Below, piece by piece: positions 16,930 to 24,775 of a DNA stretch of 64,000 nucleotides. The notes beneath the pieces are model-generated. The model worked only from the letters and a program-made list of their open reading frames with translations, was not told where the DNA came from and ran no database searches. The stretch is from Thalassotalea sediminis (GTDB lineage Bacteria > Pseudomonadota > Gammaproteobacteria > Enterobacterales > Alteromonadaceae). Position 1 is the first letter of the stretch. Every line of letters starts with the position of its first letter. The stretch covers positions 186,001 through 250,000 of the forward strand of contig NZ_AP027361.1 in NCBI RefSeq assembly GCF_030295915.1. Direction: 5' to 3'. A program made the translations under genes and the position numbers.

Positions 16930-17784
16930 ATGTTCGATTACGATAAAGCGTTTTCCCGAAATATAGGGTGGGTTACACAGCAAGAGCAACAAGTGTTAAG
17001 AAATAAACGCGTTGCTATTGCAGGTGCTGGTGGCGTTGGCGGTATTCACTTACTTACTCTTGCTAGATTAGGGGTAGCCAAGTTCCATATTTCTGACTTT
17101 GATGATTTTGAAGTGCACAACTTTAATCGCCAATCTGGGGCTTTTATGTCTACCTTAGGTGAGCAAAAAGTGGATGTTATGGAAAAAATGGCCAAGGACA
17201 TCAACCCAGAAGCAGAAATAGTCTCTTTTCCAGAAGGAATCTTTGAGCATAATGTTGATGAATTTTTACAAGATGTTGACTTATATGTTGATTCTTTAGA
17301 TTTTTTCGCATTACAAGCACGAAAAACCGTTTTCAAAAAATGTTATGAAAAGAATATTCCTGTCATCACTGCTGCGCCTTTAGGCATGGGATGTGCATTT
17401 TTATGCTTTATGCCCGGTAAAATGACATTCGAAGAATATTTCAGGTTTGAAGATAAAGACACGGAAGAAGATCAGCTCATTCAATTTCTCATCGGGTTGT
17501 CACCCGCAATGCTTCAAAGAACATATATGGTCGATGAAACAGCCGTTAGTTTTAAAGAAAGAAAAGGGCCGTCAACGCCAATGGCGGTAAGCCTTTGTGC
17601 AGGTATTGCTGAAACATACGCCTTAAAAATTTTACTTAACAGGGGTGAAATTCTTTGTGCCCCTTACGGGTTGCACTTTGATGCCTATCGAAACAAATTT
17701 AAAAAAACGTGGCGACCATTTGGTAATGCCGGCATTGTTCCTCGAATTATGTTTAAGATAGCTAAAAGAGTCGTCTATCAATAA
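16930..17784 (+). CDS. E1/ThiF-family adenylyltransferase in XrtA locus
   Basis: A 284-residue stand-alone E1-like protein. It shows the ATP-binding GAGGVGG motif (about residue 32), the acidic/Asn/Arg signature DFDDFEVHNFNRQ (about 55-67), a GEQKVDV lysine and a DSLDFF segment corresponding to the Mg-ATP aspartate. These are the residues ThiF/MoeB/HesA proteins use to adenylate a carboxylate, usually the C-terminus of a ubiquitin-like protein or peptide. No CxxC zinc pair and no ubiquitin-like partner (ThiS/MoaD) is seen nearby. The start has AAGGGA 8 bases upstream. Its position between polysaccharide precursor genes and prsT/xrtA suggests a modification role, but the substrate is unknown. 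ATP-dependent activation of a carboxylate is a safe family-level inference only. Confidence 0.82.
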   Translation: MFDYDKAFSRNIGWVTQQEQQVLRNKRVAIAGAGGVGGIHLLTLARLGVAKFHISDFDDFEVHNFNRQSGAFMSTLGEQKVDVMEKMAKDINPEAEIVSFPEGIFEHNVDEFLQDVDLYVDSLDFFALQARKTVFKKCYEKNIPVITAAPLGMGCAFLCFMPGKMTFEEYFRFEDKDTEEDQLIQFLIGLSPAMLQRTYMVDETAVSFKERKGPSTPMAVSLCAGIAETYALKILLNRGEILCAPYGLHFDAYRNKFKKTWRPFGNAGIVPRIMFKIAKRVVYQ

Positions 17785-17801
17785 CGTGAACCGAGTAATC
17801 A

Positions 17802-17829
17802 TTGACCTAAATGTCTAGACACGTATACT
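17802..17829 (+). promoter_or_regulatory. Sigma-70-like promoter upstream of prsT
   Basis: TTGACC, a 16-base spacer and TATACT, located 43 bases before the chosen prsT start. Five of six consensus bases match in each hexamer. It would drive prsT-xrtA independently of the upstream genes. Confidence 0.5.
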
Positions 17830-17872
17830 AAATTTAACCGAAATATTGCTAATAATGAAAAATGGACTTCCT

Positions 17873-20575
17873 ATGAAAAAACTTGCTGCATTAGGTGTGA
17901 TGCTGGCGTCTACTTTGTATGCCTGCTCTAGTGAAAAAGATCCTGCCGAACTATTAAATACTGCCAAATCGCAATTGCATGCTGGCAATACGAATACCGC
18001 GATTATTTCATTGAAAAACGCCATTCAATTAGATCCTAAAAATGCAGAAGCTCGATTTTTATTAGGAAAGATATACTTAGATAATCATGACTATTTAAAT
18101 GCAGAAAAGGAATTTGAACGCGCAACATCTCTGGGTTTCAGTCAACCAGAACTCGCGTTGTTAAAGGCTAAAATATTACTTGAAAGAGGCAATAGTCAAG
18201 GAGTTGTTGATTACCTTGCAGATAAATCATTTGATGATAATGAAAATAGCATTAAGGCTAACTTTCTTTTAGGTAAAGCCCTGTTAAATTTAGGTGAAAC
18301 TGGGCAAGCCAGAAGTATATTCGAACAGTCGATAGATATAGCGGAAAATCATCCTGTCAGCGTGCTGGGGATTGCACTTTTACATGCTAATGAAGGAAAA
18401 GAATCACAAGCACTAGAGACAATAGAAGAATTGTTAAGTGTTAATTCTGAATTTGGTGAGGCTTGGTTATTAAAGGGAACAGTACTTTCAAAACAAAAAC
18501 GTTTTAAACAGGCGGCTGAAGCGTTTGAAAAATATCATGAATTAAATCCGAATAATTTTGCAATAAGAACGCTTGTTGCAGACAACTATATAAAAGCTAA
18601 TGCCTTTGAGCTTGCTAAACCGCATTTACAGGCACTTGTTAGTATTAATGACAATCACCCAACAGTTAACATTTTGTATTCACAAGTTAAGTATGTTGAA
18701 GGGGATTATGCAGGTGCGAAAGAACTTGCAGAAAAAGCGCTCAATGTTACTGAAAATGGTTTGGCGCAGATGATTTATGGTTTAAGTAGTTTTCAATTGA
18801 AAAATTATGAGCAAGCGTACTATCAGTTAAATGCGATTGCAGACAATTTACCTGATAATCATGACGTCCATAAAGTATTGGCCGTTTTACAGGTGAAACT
18901 TGGCTATTTGGACGAAGTTGCCGGCACTATGGGGGGAATACAAAATGTGTCTCCGGATGATGCATCATTTTTTGCGAGTGTAGGTATTGAATATGCAAAT
19001 AAAGGCGATAAAGAGTCGGCTATTGCTATGTTTAATAAAGCGAATAATTTAGCTCCAACTGATCCAGCTATTCTAACGCAGCTCGGAGCAATTAAGTTGT
19101 TCAATAAAGATGTGGCTGGCGGTCAAGAAGAACTCGCTAAAGCAATTGATTTGGTGCCAGATTTTGAAGCTGCAAATATTGCATTGGCGAAATTACACCT
19201 GAAAAATAACGACATTGAAAAAGCGGTAGCGGTTGCTGAGGAATGGTTAGCAAAAAGTCCTGCTGATATTACAGCGATGTTACTTCGTGGTCATATTGCC
19301 ATGAAGGCGAACGAGCCTAATAAAGCAAAAGAGTATTTTATTAAAGTTAACCAGTTAGAACCTGATAATGTCACATCATTGTTTAATTTAGCGGTAGTTT
19401 CAACGGAAGAGGGTGATTATAAGCAATCGAATCAATATCTAGATAAATTATTTGCGATTAATCTTGAATACCCATTAGCTTATCGACTAGCAATTAGCAA
19501 CGCAATGAAGCTGAATGACTCTAAATCGCTTGAGGCTAAACTAGAAAGGTTTGTTCAGAATAGTCCTGATGCGTTTTGGCCAAGAATTATTATTGCTCGT
19601 CGTTACAATGTTCATAAAAATGTAGAAGCGGCACTGAAGACATTAGATGGAGCCAGCAATCTTGCTAGTGCTCCTCATGAATACTTCTTAACGTATGTTA
19701 ACGTATTAAAGCGTAATGGCAGAGATAGTGAGATAAAGGCGCTTTATAAAAAATGGCAATTAGCTCAACCTGACAGTCCAAGAGCATATCTTACATACGT
19801 TTCTATTTTGGAAAGTGAAAAAGCATATGATCAAGCCTTAAATGTTGTAACAACAGCGTTATCAAAAGATGCATTGAAAACAAACTTCCAGCTACAGGCG
19901 TATGAAGCGTATTACCTCGTCATGACAAATCAACTAGAAATGGCGACACAAAAAGTTAACCGCTTGAAAGCAATAAAACCAAATCATCCTTACTTACTTC
20001 GTGTGCAGGGGCAACTAGCATTAGCGTTAGATAAATTTGATGATGCCGCCACCTATTTTGCTCAGTCTTATGCTGGCAATCAAAAAGTATCAACAGCTTT
20101 GATGCTCGTTACAGCATATCAAGAAGGTAATAAAACGAACAAAGCCATTGCATTTTTAGAAAATGAACTGACTAAAAATCCAATGCGTGATGTATATAGG
20201 CGTTTATTAGCTGGGCTTTATATTAAAAGCGATCCAGAATTAGCGATTAAGCATTATGTTATGTTGATTGAGAAAAATCCTGATGACGTGATTTCGATGA
20301 ATAACCTAGCTTGGGTTTATCTCGACAGCAATCAAGTTGATCTAGCACATCAGTACATCGCTAAGGCAACGCAATATGCACCTAACCACCCTCATATTCT
20401 AGATACATATGGTGTGGTGTTAACTAAACAAAATAAACTTGTTCAAGCGATTGAGAGTTTAGAAAAAGCGAATAAAATATTACCAAACAATGCAGATATC
20501 CAACAGCATTTAGCTGAAGCATACAGTAAAAATGGCCAAAAGGATCTTGCGTTAGAGTTGACAAAAAACCTATAA
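17873..20575 (+). CDS. prsT: XrtA/PEP-CTERM system TPR-repeat lipoprotein PrsT (copy 1)
   Basis: From the Met at 17873 the product is 900 residues. It has a lipoprotein signal (MKKLAALG...STLYAC, Cys about 18) followed by tandem tetratricopeptide repeats over almost the whole length (for example LKNAIQLDPKNAEA, AEAFEKYHELNPNN and the final ADIQQHLAEAY). This is the architecture and length of PrsT (TIGR02917). The longer in-frame start at 17846 adds nine residues before the signal and is less likely. It lies just upstream of xrtA, as in many exosortase A loci. It is probably membrane-anchored and thought to act with exopolysaccharide assembly; the biochemical role is not established. A paralogue occurs at 52039. 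Confidence 0.88.
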   Translation: MKKLAALGVMLASTLYACSSEKDPAELLNTAKSQLHAGNTNTAIISLKNAIQLDPKNAEARFLLGKIYLDNHDYLNAEKEFERATSLGFSQPELALLKAKILLERGNSQGVVDYLADKSFDDNENSIKANFLLGKALLNLGETGQARSIFEQSIDIAENHPVSVLGIALLHANEGKESQALETIEELLSVNSEFGEAWLLKGTVLSKQKRFKQAAEAFEKYHELNPNNFAIRTLVADNYIKANAFELAKPHLQALVSINDNHPTVNILYSQVKYVEGDYAGAKELAEKALNVTENGLAQMIYGLSSFQLKNYEQAYYQLNAIADNLPDNHDVHKVLAVLQVKLGYLDEVAGTMGGIQNVSPDDASFFASVGIEYANKGDKESAIAMFNKANNLAPTDPAILTQLGAIKLFNKDVAGGQEELAKAIDLVPDFEAANIALAKLHLKNNDIEKAVAVAEEWLAKSPADITAMLLRGHIAMKANEPNKAKEYFIKVNQLEPDNVTSLFNLAVVSTEEGDYKQSNQYLDKLFAINLEYPLAYRLAISNAMKLNDSKSLEAKLERFVQNSPDAFWPRIIIARRYNVHKNVEAALKTLDGASNLASAPHEYFLTYVNVLKRNGRDSEIKALYKKWQLAQPDSPRAYLTYVSILESEKAYDQALNVVTTALSKDALKTNFQLQAYEAYYLVMTNQLEMATQKVNRLKAIKPNHPYLLRVQGQLALALDKFDDAATYFAQSYAGNQKVSTALMLVTAYQEGNKTNKAIAFLENELTKNPMRDVYRRLLAGLYIKSDPELAIKHYVMLIEKNPDDVISMNNLAWVYLDSNQVDLAHQYIAKATQYAPNHPHILDTYGVVLTKQNKLVQAIESLEKANKILPNNADIQQHLAEAYSKNGQKDLALELTKNL

Positions 20576-20656
20576 GTTAACCCCTAAATGTTAATTGCAT
20601 TCAAAGAACTTGCAACGAGTTCTTTGATTGTCTTGTGTCTTAAAAAAGGAATAAAA

Positions 20657-21985
20657 ATGCGGTACGGCCCTCTTATCGTCATAGCAGTAGTATATGTGTT
20701 AATCGCACTTTCCCAGCAAGCAATACTCGCAAATATATGGCAGTACAGCTTTGATGATGGTACTTATTCTCATGCTTATTTAATTCCCGTCATTGTAGGT
20801 TACTTGTATTGGGTTTTGTTTACGGAAAAAGAACTGCGATTTAACACGCGAATAAACCCATACATAGTTTTAGTAGTTATTGCTCTTTCTTACTTGATGG
20901 CTGTTTTTACACTAGGTCACTTTACTACAGGGTTTCGTGTCACTTTTGTCTTGTTTATCACCGCAATTCTAACACTTATTTTTAAACCAACATTAAAGAT
21001 CATTTTTCCCTCGTTGTTTTTGATCTTTTTAATTCCGGTTTGGGGAGCGCTAACCGTATTCCTGCAAAATTTATCTACAGATGCAGTTACGTTTATTATG
21101 GGATTAAGTCACATCCCTATCTATGTAGAAGGGAATTTTATTACGATACCTGCTGGTGTTTTTGAAATAGCGGGTGGTTGTAGTGGATTGCGTTATTTAA
21201 TTGTATCCCTTGCCATTTCTAGTCTTTATGTATTTTTATATCTAGATAATTTAAGACATAGTTTAATTTTTCTTAGCCTAGCTATTTTAGGCGCATTGCT
21301 AACTAACTGGTTACGTATCACTTTATTGATAGTTATTGGGCATATTACAGATATGGAAAGCTCATTGATGCATGACCATAATGCTTTCGGTTGGTATTTA
21401 TATATTCCTTTTATGTTTGTACTGTTTAAAGTTGGTCATCGTTTTGCGCATAAACCGTCAAAACCCAAACAAACTGCGGTAGAGAATACAGCTAAGATAC
21501 ACTGGCCATCTGTGTCTATAGCATTAGTTTGTATATTGCTAACCTCTGATATGGTGAGAACTGTGCTCCAAAAATCGCCATCAATGAATACTGCAAATTG
21601 CAACATTTCATTAGAGCAGTTGCCTGACCTGCCGTTACCGGTCATTGAGAATAGCAATCAACAGTGTGTAACGGTACAAGGTAATGATTATGTTTTAGAA
21701 TACCATTTTCATGGTGCGTCATTACAAAGTTCTGCCGGTTACTTTTTAAATGTGTATGAACCCAAAGGTTGGCGAATTGAGCAAAGGCTTGAAAATAAAA
21801 ACTGGAATGTATTGCGTGTTTCCAAAGGCGAACAAACGTTTATTATTAGGTACGCATTTAAGGCAGGTGAGCATCAAGTTAAAGATCTTTCCGAGTTTAA
21901 AGTGAAGAAATTGCGTAATGCATTCAAGGGCGAGGGTGATAGTACTTTGCTTTGGAAAATTCAAATGGAATCGCTTAATAATTAG
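20657..21985 (+). CDS. xrtA: Exosortase A (XrtA/EpsH)
   Basis: A polytopic membrane cysteine protease/transpeptidase that recognises PEP-CTERM tails. From the start at 20657 (AAGGA 7 bases upstream) it has 442 residues. About eight hydrophobic segments fill residues 5-290, with the catalytic triad visible as Cys175 (AGGCSGLRYL), Arg220 (TNWLRI) and His241 (HNAFGW). The C-terminal hydrophilic domain (about 325-440) corresponds to the EpsI/DUF3485-type extension often fused to or next to XrtA. An in-frame ATG at 20588 would add 23 residues without a good ribosome site and is rejected. It is probably in an operon with prsT. The PEP-CTERM substrate follows. Confidence 0.93.
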   Translation: MRYGPLIVIAVVYVLIALSQQAILANIWQYSFDDGTYSHAYLIPVIVGYLYWVLFTEKELRFNTRINPYIVLVVIALSYLMAVFTLGHFTTGFRVTFVLFITAILTLIFKPTLKIIFPSLFLIFLIPVWGALTVFLQNLSTDAVTFIMGLSHIPIYVEGNFITIPAGVFEIAGGCSGLRYLIVSLAISSLYVFLYLDNLRHSLIFLSLAILGALLTNWLRITLLIVIGHITDMESSLMHDHNAFGWYLYIPFMFVLFKVGHRFAHKPSKPKQTAVENTAKIHWPSVSIALVCILLTSDMVRTVLQKSPSMNTANCNISLEQLPDLPLPVIENSNQQCVTVQGNDYVLEYHFHGASLQSSAGYFLNVYEPKGWRIEQRLENKNWNVLRVSKGEQTFIIRYAFKAGEHQVKDLSEFKVKKLRNAFKGEGDSTLLWKIQMESLNN

Positions 21986-22076
21986 CCTACTTTTAACTGT
22001 CAGATTCTTTTACAGTTACTGTGGCTATCGGATGTATTGAAAAATTAACCTGTTGTATTATAAGGGTTTTTAATTA

Positions 22077-22093
22077 TTGGCACGCTGTATGCT
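22077..22093 (+). promoter_or_regulatory. Sigma-54 (-24/-12) promoter of the PEP-CTERM gene
   Basis: TTGGCACGCTGTATGCT: the GG and GC dinucleotides are separated by exactly 10 bases, and TTGGCACG matches the -24 consensus fully. Transcription would start near 22103, leaving a 5' leader of about 47 bases before the ATG at 22151. This fits regulation by PrsR, the sigma-54 activator encoded at 6914. Confidence 0.75.
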
Positions 22094-22150
22094 TTGTTTG
22101 GTAAACGAACTCTTTTAACTATATTGAACTGATTGAGCTAAGGAAAAAGC

Positions 22151-23149
22151 ATGAAAACTAAATTAAAAGTCTGCGCTACTATATTAGCAGCAACATTATC
22201 GGCTTCAGCAACTGCAGGCATTGTTACACAATGGACATATGACAACCAAGCAGGTTTCAAAAGCTGGAATGGTACAAATAATAACGGTTGGGCTAGCGAT
22301 GATGTTACTGCATCAGGCGACTCAGCGGGTATCTACGATAATATTTTAGATACTGATTTAGATAACGACGTAGACGGTGATGATTCATCTTTACCTACAA
22401 ACTTAGCTTGGGGTACACCAGCTAATGGCGCGGGTAACCCTCAAAGTAGTTTAGATATTGATAGCCCAATTAACGATACAGTTTCTACAAATGATTGGAA
22501 CTGGGCAGACGGTACTAGCATTACTCACGAAAACTGGGTAATTGTTGGTGATGCACTTACTGATGCATTTGTATTAGATGGCTTAACGTTAACACCAACA
22601 GATTGGGAAGGTAAAGGTAACGATGCAGCAGCTGACGCATTATTAACTGATAACGCACCTTACTTTGCACCACAATTACAATTTGGTATTAACTTTTTTG
22701 AAACGCCAAACGGTGGTACTTATAATGGCAGTGGCTTTGATTGTCCAAATGGTGAACTAAGAGATCAAGGTGACAACATCAATGGTTGTGGTGATATCTT
22801 TGAAATAACAGGTTTAGAAAACTTACCAATTCAACCGATTGTTGGTGCTGATTTTATCGAGTTTACTGTACCATTTGTATTAATGGCTAACGGAGTACCA
22901 TTAGAAGGTTGGGGTGATACAACTTATTATTTAACAACTCGTCTTTCTGGTTTAACAACATTAAGCGATGATTATGAGTGTTCTAATAACCAACCTGCTT
23001 GTTTCGGTTTCGTTACTGTAGAAGAGCAGCAAAATAACTTACTAGCGCAATTAAAAGTAAGAACTGTTCCTGAGCCAGCAACTATTGCAATCTTCGGTTT
23101 AGGCTTGGTAGCAACAGGTCTAGTAGGTAGAAGAAGACGTAACGTTTAA
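22151..23149 (+). CDS. PEP-CTERM sorting-domain protein, THxN-type
   Basis: A 332-residue secreted protein with an N-terminal signal peptide (MKTKLKVCATILAATLSASA). The C-terminal sorting signal begins at V306 (VPEP), followed by a hydrophobic helix and an Arg cluster (GRRRRNV), the classic exosortase substrate tail. The body is rich in Asp/Asn/Gly/Thr and has an ITHENW motif near residue 130, as in the THxN family of PEP-CTERM proteins. It has only a few Cys residues. It should be exported, cleaved by XrtA and released or anchored in the exopolysaccharide matrix. It is the only PEP-CTERM tail I find in the window. A sigma-54 promoter precedes it and a strong terminator follows. Confidence 0.92.
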   Translation: MKTKLKVCATILAATLSASATAGIVTQWTYDNQAGFKSWNGTNNNGWASDDVTASGDSAGIYDNILDTDLDNDVDGDDSSLPTNLAWGTPANGAGNPQSSLDIDSPINDTVSTNDWNWADGTSITHENWVIVGDALTDAFVLDGLTLTPTDWEGKGNDAAADALLTDNAPYFAPQLQFGINFFETPNGGTYNGSGFDCPNGELRDQGDNINGCGDIFEITGLENLPIQPIVGADFIEFTVPFVLMANGVPLEGWGDTTYYLTTRLSGLTTLSDDYECSNNQPACFGFVTVEEQQNNLLAQLKVRTVPEPATIAIFGLGLVATGLVGRRRRNV

Positions 23150-23163
23150 TCTACGCGAATTAT

Positions 23164-23193
23164 AAAAAATCCGGATTTAATCCGGATTTTTTT
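23164..23193 (+). terminator. Strong rho-independent terminator after the PEP-CTERM gene
   Basis: AAAATCCGGAT / ATCCGGATTTT stem with a TTA loop and a run of eight Ts. It isolates the PEP-CTERM gene as a monocistronic unit. Confidence 0.9.
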
Positions 23194-23229
23194 TGCTTTA
23201 AAAAACGTATAATAAGTTTTTATTTGTAA

Positions 23230-24723
23230 ATGGCGTTTAATCTGATGCGACGAGTATTGTGTTTTAGCTTTCTTCTAACTTGTTCGTTGAGCAATGCATC
23301 ATCCTTTACACAAGGTACATGTGAACCTAAGCAACTTCCAGGTAAAACATATTATGTTTCCTTGAAGGGACATGATTATAAAGGGGATGGCAGCCGCGTT
23401 AAACCTTGGCGAACGATAGCGTTTGCAACATTCAAAGCAGAAGATGCGAGTACTATTATCGTTGCACCTGGCAGGTACGAAGGTGAAATAAGGTTAAAAA
23501 AACCATTTAAGAAAGGGTTGTTAATTAAAGCTGAAATCCCTTATATGACTACCCTAACTAACAATGCTCGCGTACTCGCGATAGTTAATAAGGCTAAAAA
23601 TATTACTATTGAGGGGTTTGAATTCACTCATAAAAACAGTTCTGCAAAGCCACTTGTGGTTCATATCGATGGTTATGGAAAAAATGCGCTAAAAAATATT
23701 ACGCTAAAAAATAATATTTTTCATGATAGCTATAACAATGATTTATTGAAGATAAACAACGGCGCATCTGACATCAATATTCATTGTAATGTCTTTTATA
23801 ATCAAGGTAACTCAGATGAACATATCGATGTAAATAGTGTTCAAAATATAGATATAGCGGATAATATTTTTTTTAATGATTTTGTTGCGAGCAATAGAGC
23901 GATAACTAATAAGTCTTCGAGTTATATTGTTGTAAAAGATAGTAATGGTAATGAAGACCCATTTTTAGGGGCTAAGAATATTAGCATTCATCGTAATATT
24001 TTTTTGAATTGGCAAGGCTCTTATGGTCACGGTTTTATTTTAATTGGCGAAGACGGTAAGCCTTACCATGAAGCAAGAGACGTTAAAATATATAATAACT
24101 TGCTTATAGGTAACAGTGCTACTTCCATGCGCTCACCTTTAGGGCTCAAAGGTGCTAGAGATATTTATTTCTATCACAACACCGTTACAGGCAATTTGCC
24201 AAGTAATGCTTATGCTTTGAGAGTCAACAAAGAAGGCGATAACCCCATAAACGACAACCTTGTATTGGCCAACAATATCTGGAGTGATAGATCAGGCACG
24301 ATGGGGCAAGGTTCACAACAAGAGTCTAATGATTTTGCTGACGTACTCATTAATCAGTTAGATTCATTTAGCATGATTAATAACTTAATTTACAATGGAG
24401 GATATGAGCTGCCAAGCTCTATATTTGATAAAGTTTCACCTTCAGATGACGAGCAGTTAATAGAGGGAAACCCTAAATTACCCAACATCGAAAATGTTAT
24501 TACTCCTACTTGGAACCCATCAAATAAACAGTTTGCTGATGGTTCTTTTACGATTCGCAATGCATTTTTACGTTTGGTTATGTTTTATGGTATTCCCCTT
24601 AACAAAAAAATTATTCACACAAAATATACTTTTCCATTAATCCCGAATAAAGATATTATTTTTCGGAAGAGGACGTCTCCACATTCTATAGGGGCGTATG
24701 ACATAAATCATGATGGCTTTTAA
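23230..24723 (+). CDS. Secreted right-handed parallel beta-helix protein (lyase-like)
   Basis: A 497-residue protein with a signal peptide (about residues 6-24 of the longest form; an alternative start at 23245 gives MRRVLCF...). The N-terminal segment (GKTYYVSLKGHDYKGDGS, PWRTIAFA, TIIVAPGRY) is the DUF1565-like entry to a parallel beta-helix. It is followed by regular strand repeats such as NITIEGFEF, NITLKNNIF, NIDIADNIFF and DIYFYHNTV. This fold is common in polysaccharide lyases and epimerases (PL6-like, NosD-like); no catalytic residues can be assigned. With the downstream heparinase II/III-like gene 52 bases away it may trim or modify the exported polymer. It lacks a PEP-CTERM tail. 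Confidence 0.75.
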   Translation: MAFNLMRRVLCFSFLLTCSLSNASSFTQGTCEPKQLPGKTYYVSLKGHDYKGDGSRVKPWRTIAFATFKAEDASTIIVAPGRYEGEIRLKKPFKKGLLIKAEIPYMTTLTNNARVLAIVNKAKNITIEGFEFTHKNSSAKPLVVHIDGYGKNALKNITLKNNIFHDSYNNDLLKINNGASDINIHCNVFYNQGNSDEHIDVNSVQNIDIADNIFFNDFVASNRAITNKSSSYIVVKDSNGNEDPFLGAKNISIHRNIFLNWQGSYGHGFILIGEDGKPYHEARDVKIYNNLLIGNSATSMRSPLGLKGARDIYFYHNTVTGNLPSNAYALRVNKEGDNPINDNLVLANNIWSDRSGTMGQGSQQESNDFADVLINQLDSFSMINNLIYNGGYELPSSIFDKVSPSDDEQLIEGNPKLPNIENVITPTWNPSNKQFADGSFTIRNAFLRLVMFYGIPLNKKIIHTKYTFPLIPNKDIIFRKRTSPHSIGAYDINHDGF

Positions 24724-24775
24724 TATGGTATTAGCTATAATTTTCTCTATGACGGTTGACTAAGGAAGGTTTTAA

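Noticed and set aside
24723..24775. Additional PEP-CTERM tails on the beta-helix and heparinase-like proteins
   Set aside because: Their C-termini (ending DINHDGF and VGFTPE) contain neither a PEP motif followed by a TM helix nor a basic tail.
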